Positions 17,359 to 27,256 are shown, counted from the first letter of the stretch. The stretch: DNA of 64,000 bases from Thalassospira sp. MCCC 1A01428 (GCF_002115825.1 NZ_JFJZ01000024.1:1-64000); one strand, 5' to 3'. Made by a program: numbers and translations. The notes: generated by a model not told the origin, from the sequence alone.

Positions 17359-18473
17359 GTGATACCATCCAACTTCCGCGCTGGATTGACGTTGGCGTTT
17401 TGCCATTGATGAATCTGGTGCTGGCCTTTCTTATTTCCGGGCTGGTGGTGATGGCCATTGGCGAAGACCCGACCGAAGTTGTGCGCATCATGCTGTATGG
17501 TGCATTCGGCTATGAAGAAGCGGTGGGTTATACCCTTTATTACACCACCAATTTCGTCTTTACCGGTCTGGCTTTTGCGGTGGCATTTCATGCCGGGCTG
17601 TTCAATATCGGTGTTGAAGGGCAGGCCTATATTGGTGGTCTGGGCGTGACACTGGCAGCCCTTTACCTTAACTGGATTCCAGCCCCCCTTATGCCGGTTG
17701 TCAGCATCCTTGCTGCGGCGCTTTTTGGGGCGGCCTGGGCCTATATCCCGGCTTATTTGCAAGCACGGCGCGGGTCGCATGTGGTGATCACCACCATCAT
17801 GTTTAACTTCATTGCCTCATCGCTGATGGTTTATCTGCTGGTAAATGTGTTGCGCCCGCAAGGCTCGATGACACCTGAAAGTGCCGCAATCGATGAAAAC
17901 CTGACGCTGCCCTATATCCACGATATGGCGGGCTGGTTCGGGTTTGATATGACCAGCAGCCCGCTGAACTTTTCCTTTGTCTATGCGATTGCGTGCTGCG
18001 TGCTGGTTTGGCTGTTTATCTGGCATACGCGCTGGGGCTATGCCATTCGTACCGTGGGTGCCAATGCCGCAGCAGCAACCTTCGCCGGGATCGAACCGGG
18101 CCGTTATATCATTCTTGCCATGATGATTTCGGGCGGGCTTGGCGGCTTTATGGCACTTAATGAAGTCATGGGGGTTCAGCATCGCCTGCTGATCGATTTT
18201 ACCGCCGGGTATGGCTTTGTCGGTATTGCTGTCGCCCTTATGGGCCGCAATCACCCGTTTGGCATTTTTCTTTCAGCCCTGTTGTTTGGCATGCTTTATC
18301 AGGGTGGGGCGGAGCTTTCGTTTGAAATTCCAACCATTACCAATGACATGGTTGTGGTTATTCAGGGCCTGGTCATTTTGTGCACCGGTGCGCTGGAACA
18401 TATGTTCCGCCCGCGTGTCACCCGGATCTATACGGCCTGGCGGTTGCGCCAGCGTGCGCAGGAGGCAGCATAA
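17355..18473 (+). CDS. Nucleoside ABC transporter permease 1
   Basis: This 372-aa polytopic membrane protein belongs to the BPD_transp_2 family. Characteristic segments are FHAGLFNIGVEGQAYIGGLG, the coupling-type EAA-like TVGANAAAATFAGI and GFVGIAVALMGRNHPFGIFLSALLFG. It overlaps the ATPase stop by 4 bp (ATGA) and is coupled in turn to the second permease. The pair should form the inner-membrane channel for nucleosides delivered by the BMP protein. Confidence 0.92.
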   Translation: MSDTIQLPRWIDVGVLPLMNLVLAFLISGLVVMAIGEDPTEVVRIMLYGAFGYEEAVGYTLYYTTNFVFTGLAFAVAFHAGLFNIGVEGQAYIGGLGVTLAALYLNWIPAPLMPVVSILAAALFGAAWAYIPAYLQARRGSHVVITTIMFNFIASSLMVYLLVNVLRPQGSMTPESAAIDENLTLPYIHDMAGWFGFDMTSSPLNFSFVYAIACCVLVWLFIWHTRWGYAIRTVGANAAAATFAGIEPGRYIILAMMISGGLGGFMALNEVMGVQHRLLIDFTAGYGFVGIAVALMGRNHPFGIFLSALLFGMLYQGGAELSFEIPTITNDMVVVIQGLVILCTGALEHMFRPRVTRIYTAWRLRQRAQEAA

Positions 18474-19444
18474 TGGATAATTTCCAAATGGTCGTCCTGT
18501 TGCTTGACGCAACGATGCGGACATCGACCCCCCTGATCCTTGCTGCTCTTGCCGGGATGTTTTCCGAACGGGCAGGGACCATTAATCTGGCCCTTGAAGG
18601 CATGATGCTGGGTGGGGCGTTTTCGGCGGCCTGTGTTGCCTATTATACCGACAGCCACTGGCTGGGGCTTGGTGCTGCAGTGCTGACAACAATGGCCCTG
18701 TCTCTGCTGCATGGTTTTGCCTGCATCACGCATAAGGGCAACCAGGTTGTGTCGGGCATGGCGATTAACATTCTGATGTCCGGGCTGACAGCACTTGTGG
18801 GTATTGCCCTGTTTGCCCAGGGCGGTAAAACCCCGGCACTTGACCATGATGCCCGTTTCCAGCCGATCACCCTGCCGGGTGCGGATGCTGTTGCTGATGT
18901 GCCGATCCTGGGCTCGTTGTATTCCGAACTGATCAGCGGCCACAACATTCTGGTTTATGTTGCGTTCCTGGCCGTTCCCGCTTCCTGGTGGATTTTGTAT
19001 CGTACCCGTTTCGGTTTGCGCCTGCGGGCTGTGGGGGAAAACCCCGGCGCGGTTGACACCGCTGGTATCAGCGTGGTTGGCATGCGCTATAAATCTGTTT
19101 TGTGTAGCGGTTTTCTTGTCGGCATTTCCGGGGCGTATCTTTCGACCGCACAGGGCGCTTCGTTTTTATCGGACATGACCGCAGGCAAGGGCTATATCGC
19201 GCTGGCGGCCATGGTGTTTGGTAAATGGCGGCCATTCCCGGCGATGTTTGCCTGCATTTTATTTGGCTTTCTTGATGCGGCGGCAACCCGTCTTCAGGGC
19301 GTGGTTTTACCTGGTATTGGCGAGGTGCCAGTGCAGCTGGTGCAGGCACTGCCCTATATTCTGACGGTAATTTTGCTGGCGGGCTTCATTGGCCGTGCGG
19401 TGGCCCCAAAATCGCTGGGGCGTCCTTACGTCAAGGAACGTTAA
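18473..19444 (+). CDS. Nucleoside ABC transporter permease 2
   Basis: This 323-aa BPD_transp_2 permease has ERAGTINLALEGMMLGGAFSAA, LRAVGENPGAVDTAGI and GKGYIALAAMVFGKWRP. The ATG overlaps the stop of permease 1 (TAATG) and GGAGG lies just upstream, so this start is preferred to one 93 bp earlier inside the other gene. Together with permease 1 it forms the heterodimeric membrane domain. Confidence 0.92.
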   Translation: MDNFQMVVLLLDATMRTSTPLILAALAGMFSERAGTINLALEGMMLGGAFSAACVAYYTDSHWLGLGAAVLTTMALSLLHGFACITHKGNQVVSGMAINILMSGLTALVGIALFAQGGKTPALDHDARFQPITLPGADAVADVPILGSLYSELISGHNILVYVAFLAVPASWWILYRTRFGLRLRAVGENPGAVDTAGISVVGMRYKSVLCSGFLVGISGAYLSTAQGASFLSDMTAGKGYIALAAMVFGKWRPFPAMFACILFGFLDAAATRLQGVVLPGIGEVPVQLVQALPYILTVILLAGFIGRAVAPKSLGRPYVKER

Positions 19445-19486
19445 AATTTTGTGGTTTATGGGGCGGGGCCCCGACTGGATGAAGAA

Positions 19487-19924
19487 ATGATTGAAAATAA
19501 CTCGGCTCATAGTGGCGCAAAATTGACTGCACCAGATGATCTGGTGGCTGCGGCACAAGCTGCGCGCAAAAATGCTTATGCGCCGTATTCCAAATTTCTG
19601 GTTGGTGCGGCATTGCGAACCGATAATGGTGTGGTCATTGCGGGCTGCAATGTTGAAAATGCCGCCTATCCCGAAGGCGTATGTGCCGAAGGTGGTGCCA
19701 TTTCGGCGATGGTTTTGGCCGGTGAACGCAAGATTAACGAAATTGTGGTGGTGGGCAGTGGCGACGTTGCCTGTACACCCTGTGGCGGCTGCCGTCAGAA
19801 AATTCGCGAATTTACCGGCCCGGACGCAACCATTTTTGTGATTAACGAAGCCGGGAAAACCCTGCTGACATTAACCCGCGAAGAGCTGATCCCGCATTCC
19901 TTTGGGCCGGAGAATTTGTCATGA
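19487..19924 (+). CDS. cdd: Cytidine deaminase
   Basis: This 145-aa protein has the cytidine deaminase zinc motifs CAEGGAISAM (usually HAE/CAE; here Cys ligand and catalytic Glu) and PCGGCRQ, plus the substrate-binding NVENAAYPEGVCAE. It converts cytidine and deoxycytidine to uridine forms. The start is uncertain: an in-frame GTG at 19451 would add 12 residues. The gene follows the transporter permeases by 42 bp and overlaps the phosphorylase by 4 bp, so imported nucleosides meet it directly. Confidence 0.92.
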   Translation: MIENNSAHSGAKLTAPDDLVAAAQAARKNAYAPYSKFLVGAALRTDNGVVIAGCNVENAAYPEGVCAEGGAISAMVLAGERKINEIVVVGSGDVACTPCGGCRQKIREFTGPDATIFVINEAGKTLLTLTREELIPHSFGPENLS

Positions 19925-20727
19925 GCGATATTGAATCTGCCCTTGCTGTTATTGCCCAAAAAGCACCGGGCTTTAGCGCTGATGTTGCGTTGGTTCTGGG
20001 AAGCGGGCTGGGCGGTGTTGTGGATGCGGTCAGCGATGCCATTACCATCAACTATGCCGACTTGCCGGGGTTTCCCAAACCAACTGTGGTCGGGCATGGC
20101 GGGCAACTGGTGTTGGGGCGGATTGGCGCCGTATCGGTTGCTGTAATGCAGGGGCGGGCGCATTATTATGAACATGGCCGGTCAGACCTGATGGCGGAAC
20201 CGTTGGAAGTTTTACGCAAGCTGGGTGCGGATCGCCTGATTTTAACCAATGCGGCGGGGTCTTTGGTTTCCGAAGCAGGCCCGGGAAACCTGATGCTGAT
20301 CACTGATCATATCAGCCTGTTTGGGCCCAACCCGTTAATTGGCTATCATGGTACGGACCGTTTCGTGGATATGAATGTTCCCTATGACCCGGAAATTGGT
20401 GCAGGCCTGCATCATACGGCAGCAGAGCTTGGTATTGCCCTGTTTGAGGGAACATATGCCTGGTGTACTGGTCCCAGCTTTGAAACGCCTGCCGAAATTC
20501 GTGCGTTGCGGGTAATGGGGGCCGATGCGGTTGGTATGTCGACTGTGCCGGAAAACATTTTGGCCCGGCGTCTTGGTTTCCGGGTGGCAGCGGTTTCCAA
20601 TATTACCAATCTTGCTGCCGGCATGAGTGCAACAGCATTAAGCCATGAACAGACACTGGAAATGGCGAAGGAAGGATCGGCAAACCTGATCCGCATTTTG
20701 TTGCGTTACTTTGCCCGGAGCCATTAA
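19921..20727 (+). CDS. Purine nucleoside phosphorylase (trimeric PNP/XapA type)
   Basis: This 268-aa enzyme has the phosphate-binding GSGLGG near residue 30, MQGRAHYYEHG, the TNAAGSL motif and the base-binding GPSFETPAEIRALRVMGADAVGMSTVPE. These are features of the trimeric PNP family rather than of hexameric DeoD. It splits purine nucleosides with phosphate into base and ribose-1-phosphate. The ATG overlaps the deaminase stop (ATGA). A moderate hairpin follows at 20755-20790. Confidence 0.92.
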   Translation: MSDIESALAVIAQKAPGFSADVALVLGSGLGGVVDAVSDAITINYADLPGFPKPTVVGHGGQLVLGRIGAVSVAVMQGRAHYYEHGRSDLMAEPLEVLRKLGADRLILTNAAGSLVSEAGPGNLMLITDHISLFGPNPLIGYHGTDRFVDMNVPYDPEIGAGLHHTAAELGIALFEGTYAWCTGPSFETPAEIRALRVMGADAVGMSTVPENILARRLGFRVAAVSNITNLAAGMSATALSHEQTLEMAKEGSANLIRILLRYFARSH

Positions 20728-20754
20728 CAACAGTCCGCTATAACAGGGTTTTTG

Positions 20755-20790
20755 GGCGGGCAGCTTTATGGCGCCCGCCTTGAATTTTTA
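20755..20790 (+). terminator. Possible terminator between PNP and deoA
   Basis: GGCGGGC (20755-20761) pairs with GCCCGCC (20773-20779), followed by TTGAATTTTT. The T tract is interrupted, so partial read-through into deoA is likely. Confidence 0.5.
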
Positions 20791-20815
20791 ATCAACTGCC
20801 GAGCAGGGGAAAAAA

Positions 20816-22162
20816 ATGCTGCCGCAGGAAATTATTCGTCGTAAACGTCAGGGTGATGTTTTAAGCGAAGATGAAATTGCTTTTTTTGTCAAAGGGATCG
20901 CTGACCTTTCTATTAGCGAAGGTCAGGTCGCCGCATTTGCCATGGCTGTGTTTTTTCAAGGCATGACAATGGACGAACGCGCGGCATTAACCCGTAATAT
21001 GCGCGATTCCGGCACGGTGCTTGACTGGAAAAAACTGGGTTTGGAAAAGGGCCCGGTGGTGGATAAACATTCCACCGGTGGTGTCGGCGACAAGGTAAGC
21101 TTAATGCTGGGGCCGATTGTTGCGGCTTGCGGGGCTTATGTCCCGATGATTTCAGGTCGGGGATTGGGCCATACTGGTGGCACGCTGGATAAATTTGATT
21201 CCATTCCCGGGTATCGTACCGCGCCGGATCTGGCAGAATTTGCCAAGGTAACGCGCGAGGTTGGCTGCGCGATTATCGGCCAGACTGCGGATCTGGCCCC
21301 GGCGGACAAGCGGTTTTATGGTATTCGCGATGTTACGGCGACGGTTGAATCCATCCCGCTTATTACGGCGTCAATCCTGTCAAAAAAACTGGCGGCGGGG
21401 CTTGATGCGCTGGTGATGGATGTCAAATTTGGCTCTGGCGCTTTTATGAATGAATATGATCGCGCCCGTGAATTGGCCCAAAGCATTACCGAGGTCGCAA
21501 CGCGGAACGGGGTGCCGACAACAGCCCTTTTGACCGATATGGACCAGGTACTGGGCGAAACAGTTGGCAATGCGCTGGAAATGAAAGAAGCGGTCGATTT
21601 TCTGACCGGTAAAACCCAGGAACAGCGCGTTTACGATGTGACCATGGCATTGGCCGCCGAAATGCTGGCGTTGACCGGCATTGCCACTGATGTCGCCGAT
21701 GGTTTGCAAAAGGCTGCGGCTGCGTTGTCCTCGGGGCGTGCCGCCGAGGTCTTTGGCCGTATGGTTGGCGCTTTGGGCGGGCCTGTTGATTTTGTTGAAA
21801 ATATCGACAAACATCAGGAAGCAGCGCCGATGGTGTCGGAAATTGCGGCGACCAAAACCGGGCGAATTATGTCGATGGATGCGCGCAAGGTGGGTTTGGC
21901 GCTGGTTGCTCTGAAAGGCGGGCGAACACGTGCCGACCAGGAAATTGATCATGCTGTTGGCTTCACCGATTTTGTTCGGGTTGGGCAAACAGTGTCGGCA
22001 GCATCGCCGTTATGTGTGGCGCATACCCGCGATGAAAACCAGGTGCGTCTGGCCGAAAAAATGCTACATGAGGCCATCGTGATTGGCGATGGCGATGTTG
22101 CAGAAACGGGCACTGCCGGTGCTGTGCGGGAACGAATTGTTGCCCAGCGGCCCGGCACGTGA
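20816..22162 (+). CDS. deoA: Thymidine phosphorylase
   Basis: This 448-aa enzyme has the NP-phosphorylase family motif [24 protein letters not shown] (phosphate and pyrimidine binding), [14 protein letters not shown] and [12 protein letters not shown]. The length matches family members of about 440 aa. It splits thymidine or deoxyuridine, and possibly uridine, into base and sugar-1-phosphate. It ends the salvage cluster and is followed by a strong terminator. Confidence 0.95.
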   Translation: MLPQEIIRRKRQGDVLSEDEIAFFVKGIADLSISEGQVAAFAMAVFFQGMTMDERAALTRNMRDSGTVLDWKKLGLEKGPVVDKHSTGGVGDKVSLMLGPIVAACGAYVPMISGRGLGHTGGTLDKFDSIPGYRTAPDLAEFAKVTREVGCAIIGQTADLAPADKRFYGIRDVTATVESIPLITASILSKKLAAGLDALVMDVKFGSGAFMNEYDRARELAQSITEVATRNGVPTTALLTDMDQVLGETVGNALEMKEAVDFLTGKTQEQRVYDVTMALAAEMLALTGIATDVADGLQKAAAALSSGRAAEVFGRMVGALGGPVDFVENIDKHQEAAPMVSEIAATKTGRIMSMDARKVGLALVALKGGRTRADQEIDHAVGFTDFVRVGQTVSAASPLCVAHTRDENQVRLAEKMLHEAIVIGDGDVAETGTAGAVRERIVAQRPGT

Positions 22163-22191
22163 TGGCATAATTTCATTATCATGAAATACAG

Positions 22192-22230
22192 ACAGGGCCA
22201 GACATCAATTGTCTGGCCCTGTTCTTTTTG
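22192..22230 (+). terminator. Rho-independent terminator after deoA
   Basis: ACAGGGCCAGAC pairs with GTCTGGCCCTGT around ATCAATT, followed by TCTTTTTG. The 12-bp stem is perfect. It also separates deoA from the convergent oxidoreductase gene. Confidence 0.85.
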
Positions 22231-22250
22231 CATTATTTTGCCATATGGAA

Positions 22251-23852
22251 TCAGGCGGCATCAGCCTTGATCAATTGCGCGGCTTTTTCGGCAATCATGA
22301 TGGTTGGTGAATTGGTATTACCCGAAACAATCGTTGGCATGATCGAGGCATCCGCTACTCGCAGTCCGGCAATGCCATTGAACTTCAAGGTGGGGTCAAC
22401 CACCGCATCGGGGTCTACCCCCATACGGCAGGTGCCCACAGGATGGAAAATAGTCGTGCCAATGTCGCCGGCTGCACGAACCAGATCATCTTCTGTTTCG
22501 TAAGTGGGACCGGGTTTAAATTCCTGCGGATTATAGGGCCGCAATGCTTTTTGCGAAGCGATCCGCCGGGTTTGGCGAATGGCATCAACCGCGACCTGCC
22601 GGTCGGCCTCGGCACTTAGGTAATTGGGCGCAATTGCAGGCTGTTGTTTGAAATCCGGACTGGTGAGATGAATGGAACCACGGCTTTCGGGGCGCAAATT
22701 ACACACACTGGCAGTAAAGGCCGGAAACGGATGAACACTGTCGCCAAATTTATCAAGTGAAAGTGGTTGCACATGATATTGTAGATTTGGCATGTCATAC
22801 GCACTGGACGAGCGTGTAAACATGCCAAGCTGACTGGGCGCCATCGACATTGGGCCAGATTGTTTGAACAGATATTCCAGCGCAATGGATGCTTTGCCAA
22901 ACAGCGAGTTTGCCTGTTCGTTCAGGGTTTTGATATTTTCGACCTTATAGGCACAGCGCAATTGTAAATGGTCTTGCAGGTTTTCGCCGACCGATTTGTT
23001 TTCATGGGTAACGGCGATACCTGCTTTTTGCAAAACGTCGCCCCGGCCTATACCCGACAACTCCAGAATATGCGGGGAGCCGATGGATCCGGCTGAAAGG
23101 ATGATTTCGCGCCGCGCACGTACCGTGCGGATGGCGCCGTGATGATCAAATTCCACACCTACAGCGCGCCCATTTTCAATAATCAGCCGACGAACCTGGG
23201 CGTGGGTTTGCAGGTGTAAATTAGGGCGATCCAGGGCAGGGCGCAGAAAGGCCTTGGCGGTGTTCCAGCGAATACCGCGGCGCTGGTTGACTTTGAAATA
23301 ACTGGACCCTTCGTTGTTGCCTCGATTGAAATCGTCAATCTTGGCGAAACCGGCCTGTTCTGCGGCGTTCTGAAACGCATCAAGAATGTCCCAGTGCAGG
23401 CGGGCTTCTTCAACGCGCCATTCGCCACCTTCGCCGTGCAGCTCGTCCTTGCCCTGATAATAATCTTCCGATTTTTTAAACAGGGGTAAAATATCGTCCC
23501 AACCCCAGCCCTGACATCCTGCCTGACGCCACTGGTCATAGTCGGTAGCCTGACCGCGCATGTAAATCATGCCATTGATTGAAGAACAGCCGCCCAGAAC
23601 CTTGCCTCGTGGATACGAAAGTGAACGACCGTTTAACCCGGCTTCGTTTTCGGTTTTAAAGCACCAGTCAACCTTTGGGTTGCCAATGCAATAAAGATAG
23701 CCGACGGGGATGTGGATCCACGGGTGGCGGTCCTTGCCCCCGGCTTCAAGTAGCAGGGTGGTGGCATTGCCGATTTCTGACAGGCGGTTGGCGAGCGTAC
23801 AGCCCGCCGAACCTGCTCCGACGATGATATAGTCGAATGTTTCTTCGCTCAT
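22251..23852 (-). CDS. GMC family FAD-dependent oxidoreductase (choline/alcohol dehydrogenase type)
   Basis: This 533-aa flavoenzyme has the N-terminal dinucleotide motif (YIIVGAGSAGCTLANRLSE), the GMC signature PRGKVLGGCSSINGMIYMRG, SAGSIGSPHILELSGIG, and the catalytic His in FHPVGTCRMG with its partner Asn in SGNTNSPT. It oxidises a primary alcohol to an aldehyde. It resembles choline and long-chain or polyethylene-glycol alcohol dehydrogenases; the substrate is unresolved. It sits 12 bp after the last HAAT-transporter gene in the same direction, so import and oxidation of one compound is plausible. Confidence 0.9.
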   Translation of the reverse strand: MSEETFDYIIVGAGSAGCTLANRLSEIGNATTLLLEAGGKDRHPWIHIPVGYLYCIGNPKVDWCFKTENEAGLNGRSLSYPRGKVLGGCSSINGMIYMRGQATDYDQWRQAGCQGWGWDDILPLFKKSEDYYQGKDELHGEGGEWRVEEARLHWDILDAFQNAAEQAGFAKIDDFNRGNNEGSSYFKVNQRRGIRWNTAKAFLRPALDRPNLHLQTHAQVRRLIIENGRAVGVEFDHHGAIRTVRARREIILSAGSIGSPHILELSGIGRGDVLQKAGIAVTHENKSVGENLQDHLQLRCAYKVENIKTLNEQANSLFGKASIALEYLFKQSGPMSMAPSQLGMFTRSSSAYDMPNLQYHVQPLSLDKFGDSVHPFPAFTASVCNLRPESRGSIHLTSPDFKQQPAIAPNYLSAEADRQVAVDAIRQTRRIASQKALRPYNPQEFKPGPTYETEDDLVRAAGDIGTTIFHPVGTCRMGVDPDAVVDPTLKFNGIAGLRVADASIMPTIVSGNTNSPTIMIAEKAAQLIKADAA

Positions 23853-23864
23853 GAGGCGGCGACC

Positions 23865-24851
23865 TTACTGCTTTGTCCGTAAACCAAGACGGACACCCAA
23901 ACGTGATGCATTAAATTCGCCAATAATGCCGCGACGAAACACCAGAACGCAGATCATAAAGATCAACCCGGTGAGAACGGTTACCGGAAAAGCCGATGCT
24001 GCCAGGTAGTTTTGCAGTGTCACGACAAATCCGGCACCAAAGATGGGGCCAAAAATCGTGCCAATGCCGCCCAGAAGGGTCATCAGAATAACCTCGCCAG
24101 ACATTTGCCATGCAACGTCGGTCAGGGTGGCAAACTGGAACACCAGTGTCTTGGTGCCGCCCGCCAAACCGGCGAGGGCTGCCGACATGACAAAAGCACC
24201 CAGTTTGTATCGGCTAACCGAATAGCCAAGCGAAATGGCCCGGTCTTCGTTTTCACGGATCGATTTCAGGATCATGCCAAAGGGAGAATGCACGATGCGC
24301 CAGATGGCAAAAATACCAATGACGAAAATTCCCAGCACAAAGAAATACATGTTCAACGGCTGGTTCAGGTCGATAAAGCCAAATAAATGACCGCGCGGCA
24401 CACCTTGCAGTCCGTCTTCACCGTGGGTAAATTCGGCCTGCAGGCAAAAGAAATAAAACATTTGCGCCAGTGCAAGTGTGACCATGGCAAAGTAAATGCC
24501 CTGGCGACGAATGGCAAAAATGCCCATTATTAACCCAAGGAAAGCTGCGCCGATAACCCCGATTAAAATGCCAATTTCCGGTGGGACGCCCCATTCTTTG
24601 ACCGCGTAGGCAGTAAAATAGGAAGCGCCACCAAAAAATGCGGCATGGCCGAATGATAAAAGGCCGGTATAGCCCAGCAGCAGGTTGAATGCGCAGGCAA
24701 ACAAGGCAAAGCACAGAACCTTCATCAGGAAAATCGGGTAGAAAGTGAAGGGGGCAATGATCAACCCTAAAAGGGCGATTCCCAGCAATAGCAACTGGAT
24801 ACGGGTAGCGGTGCTGGTGGTTGCAGTGGATGTCATGGAAGATGTTTTCAT
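23865..24851 (-). CDS. HAAT-type ABC transporter permease (LivM family)
   Basis: This 328-aa membrane protein has the LivM hallmarks NLLLGYTGLLSFGHAAFFGGASY, GIYFAMVTLALAQM and LGGIGTIFGPIFGAGFV. The ATG at 24851 follows the LivH-type stop by 1 nt and has GGGA about 8 nt upstream, so it is preferred over starts inside the preceding gene. It pairs with the permease at 24853 as the membrane domain. The family name says branched-chain amino acids, but members carry many substrates. Confidence 0.9.
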   Translation of the reverse strand: MKTSSMTSTATTSTATRIQLLLLGIALLGLIIAPFTFYPIFLMKVLCFALFACAFNLLLGYTGLLSFGHAAFFGGASYFTAYAVKEWGVPPEIGILIGVIGAAFLGLIMGIFAIRRQGIYFAMVTLALAQMFYFFCLQAEFTHGEDGLQGVPRGHLFGFIDLNQPLNMYFFVLGIFVIGIFAIWRIVHSPFGMILKSIRENEDRAISLGYSVSRYKLGAFVMSAALAGLAGGTKTLVFQFATLTDVAWQMSGEVILMTLLGGIGTIFGPIFGAGFVVTLQNYLAASAFPVTVLTGLIFMICVLVFRRGIIGEFNASRLGVRLGLRTKQ

Positions 24852-24852
24852 A

Positions 24853-25740
24853 TCACGCATCCCGACCAAAAAGACCGGCAGGCCGGACCAGAAGAACCAG
24901 TGCCATGATGACAAAGATCACGATATTCGAGGCTTCGGGGTAAAAGACCTTGGTGAGGCCCTCAATGATGCCAAGGGCATAGCCCGTAACAATGGCCCCC
25001 ATGATGGATCCCATGCCGCCAACCACAACAATGGCAAAAACCACAATGATCAGATTGGACCCCATAAGCGGGCTGACCTGATAAATCGGGGCGGCCATAA
25101 TGCCGGCCAATGCGGCAAGGCCCGAGCCAAGACCGTATGTCAGAGTCAGCAAAAGTGGCACATTGATGCCAAAGGATTGCACCAGTATCGGGTTTTCTGT
25201 TGCCGCACGCAGATAGGCACCCAGCCGGGTTTTTTCGATCAGCAGCCATGTGCCAATGCATACGATCAGCGATGCAACGACGACCCAGCCACGATAGATT
25301 GGCAAATACATGAAACCAAGGTTTACCCCACCACTCAGTAATTTTGGGGTGGCATAGGGTTGCCCGGATGACCCGTAAAAATAACGAAACGTTCCTTCGA
25401 CCACCAACGCCAGACCAAAGGTAAATAGCAGACCATAAAGATGGTCCAGATTATAGAGGCGGCGCAGGGCAAAACGTTCAACGATAATCCCGGTAATGCC
25501 AACCACAACCGGAGCCAGAATAAGCGCAAACCAGTAATTTACGCCAAGCCAGGTAAGCAACAACATGCCCGCAAAGGCACCCATCATATATTGCGCCCCA
25601 TGCGCAAAATTGATGACGCGCAGCAAGCCAAAAATAATTGCCAGGCCAAGGCTGAGCATTGCATAGAACGAGCCATTGATAAGCCCGATCAGCAATTGTC
25701 CCAGAAACGCCTGAATGGGAATTCCAAATATCATGATCAC
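24853..25740 (-). CDS. HAAT-type ABC transporter permease (LivH family)
   Basis: This 295-aa membrane protein has the LivH features GLINGSFYAMLSLGLAIIFGLLRVINFAHG and VVVGGMGSIMGAIVTGYALG. The start is either a GTG at 25740, which has AGGAG at 10 nt, or an ATG at 25734, for which the same site is too far; the GTG is favoured. It sits between the LivF-type ATPase and the LivM-type permease in the operon. Confidence 0.9.
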   Translation of the reverse strand: MIMIFGIPIQAFLGQLLIGLINGSFYAMLSLGLAIIFGLLRVINFAHGAQYMMGAFAGMLLLTWLGVNYWFALILAPVVVGITGIIVERFALRRLYNLDHLYGLLFTFGLALVVEGTFRYFYGSSGQPYATPKLLSGGVNLGFMYLPIYRGWVVVASLIVCIGTWLLIEKTRLGAYLRAATENPILVQSFGINVPLLLTLTYGLGSGLAALAGIMAAPIYQVSPLMGSNLIIVVFAIVVVGGMGSIMGAIVTGYALGIIEGLTKVFYPEASNIVIFVIMALVLLVRPAGLFGRDA

Positions 25741-25745
25741 GGCGT

Positions 25746-26456
25746 TTAAACTCCTAGAACCTCGTGCAGCATATCCATGCGGTCGGGCAGTTCATTCGCA
25801 TCAAATCCGGCGGAAACCAGGCCATGTTCCATCAGGTAAAACCTGTCGGCGATTTTGCTGGCGAACCTGAAATTCTGCTCAATCAGCAAAATGGTCATGC
25901 CACGCTGTTTCAGGGTCTGCAAAACTTCGCCAATGCGCTGCACAATTACCGGTGCCAGGCCCTCTGTCGGTTCGTCAAGTAGCAGCATATCCACACCAAT
26001 GCGCAACATACGGGCCATCGCCAGCATTTGTTGCTCACCGCCCGAAAGTTTGGTGCCCGAACTGGTTTTACGTTCATAAAGATTGGGAAACAGGTCGTAT
26101 ATTTCCTCGATGCTCATGCCGCTATTGGAAATTTTTGGCGGCAACATCAGATTTTCTTCAACGCTTAAAGTTGAAAAAATACCCCGTTCCTCGGGCACAA
26201 AACCAAGGCCGGTTTTGGCGGTTTTATGCAGGGGCAGGCGCATCAGGTTATGGCCGTTAAATTCGATTTCGCCGGTGCGTTTGCGCAAGATGCCGACGAT
26301 GGAACGCAATGTGGTGGTTTTTCCAACCCCGTTGCGCCCCAGAATGGTAACGGTTTCACCGCGCCGGACATTAAGGTTAACGCCGTGCAAAACATGGCTT
26401 TCGTCATACCAGGCATTCAAATCCCTGACGGACAGAAGGATTTCCTTGTCACTCAT
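25746..26456 (-). CDS. HAAT-type ABC transporter ATP-binding protein (LivF family)
   Basis: This 236-aa ATPase has Walker A GRNGVGKTT, signature LSGGEQQMLAMARM, Walker B MLLLDEPTEGLAP and the family-typical LLIEQN in place of an H-loop THD. The ATG at 26456 has GGGGA upstream and overlaps the end of the preceding ATPase gene by 8 bp, indicating coupled translation. It powers uptake together with the LivG-type partner. Confidence 0.92.
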   Translation of the reverse strand: MSDKEILLSVRDLNAWYDESHVLHGVNLNVRRGETVTILGRNGVGKTTTLRSIVGILRKRTGEIEFNGHNLMRLPLHKTAKTGLGFVPEERGIFSTLSVEENLMLPPKISNSGMSIEEIYDLFPNLYERKTSSGTKLSGGEQQMLAMARMLRIGVDMLLLDEPTEGLAPVIVQRIGEVLQTLKQRGMTILLIEQNFRFASKIADRFYLMEHGLVSAGFDANELPDRMDMLHEVLGV

Positions 26457-27252
26457 CGTCTGTCCCCATATAGGCAACTCTTACGCGTTCGTCGTTGCTG
26501 ACGGTGTCATAATTGCCCTCGGCCAGAATTTCGCCGCGCTGAAGAACCGTGATGTGGTCGCACAGATCAGCCACGACCTTAAGGTTATGTTCCACCATCA
26601 GAACGGCACGGGTTCGTGCAACTTCGCGGATGATTTCGGCGACACGGCCCACATCTTCCTGACCCATGCCAGCCATAGGTTCGTCTAGCAGCAGTACCTT
26701 GGGGTCCAGCGACAGGGTGGTTGCAATTTCCAGCACGCGTTTTCGGCCATAAGACAAATCTGCAGCATAGCTATCGATGTCTTTTTCCAACCCGACTGAT
26801 GTCAAAAGTTCAACGGCCCGGTCATTTAACCGATCCAGGGTGTTCATCGATCGCCAAAACTGAACCGCCAGTCCGCTCGGCCGTTGCAGGGCGACACGGA
26901 CATTTTCCAGAACGGTCAAATGCGGGAAAACGGCGGAAATTTGAAATGATCGTACCAGCCCCATACGGGCCACACGGGCCGGTGCGGTTTTGGTAATATC
27001 TTGCCCCAGCAATGTGATTTTACCACTGGTGGGTTGAAGAAATTTTGTTAACAGGTTGAAAACAGTGGTTTTGCCTGCGCCATTCGGGCCGATCAGCGCA
27101 TGCACCTTGGCGTGTTCGACATCAAGGTTGACATTGTTGACCGCGGTAAAGCCACCAAAATCGCGACGAAGGTCACGAGCGGAGAGAACCACTCGTGCCT
27201 CGTTCGCGTTTTGCGACATACCGGGATTTAGACGTTCTCCGGTTGCCATCAT
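26449..27252 (-). CDS. HAAT-type ABC transporter ATP-binding protein (LivG family)
   Basis: This ATPase, about 267 aa, has Walker A GPNGAGKTT, signature LSYGRKRVLEIA (the variant usual for LivG), Walker B VLLLDEPMAGM and MVEHNLKVV. The start is uncertain. The ATG at 27252, 4 bp after the binding-protein stop, is chosen for coupling; ATG 27249 or 27219 are alternatives, and none has a strong ribosome site. It is the second gene of the transporter operon. Confidence 0.88.
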   Translation of the reverse strand: MMATGERLNPGMSQNANEARVVLSARDLRRDFGGFTAVNNVNLDVEHAKVHALIGPNGAGKTTVFNLLTKFLQPTSGKITLLGQDITKTAPARVARMGLVRSFQISAVFPHLTVLENVRVALQRPSGLAVQFWRSMNTLDRLNDRAVELLTSVGLEKDIDSYAADLSYGRKRVLEIATTLSLDPKVLLLDEPMAGMGQEDVGRVAEIIREVARTRAVLMVEHNLKVVADLCDHITVLQRGEILAEGNYDTVSNDERVRVAYMGTDDE

Positions 27253-27256
27253 GTTT

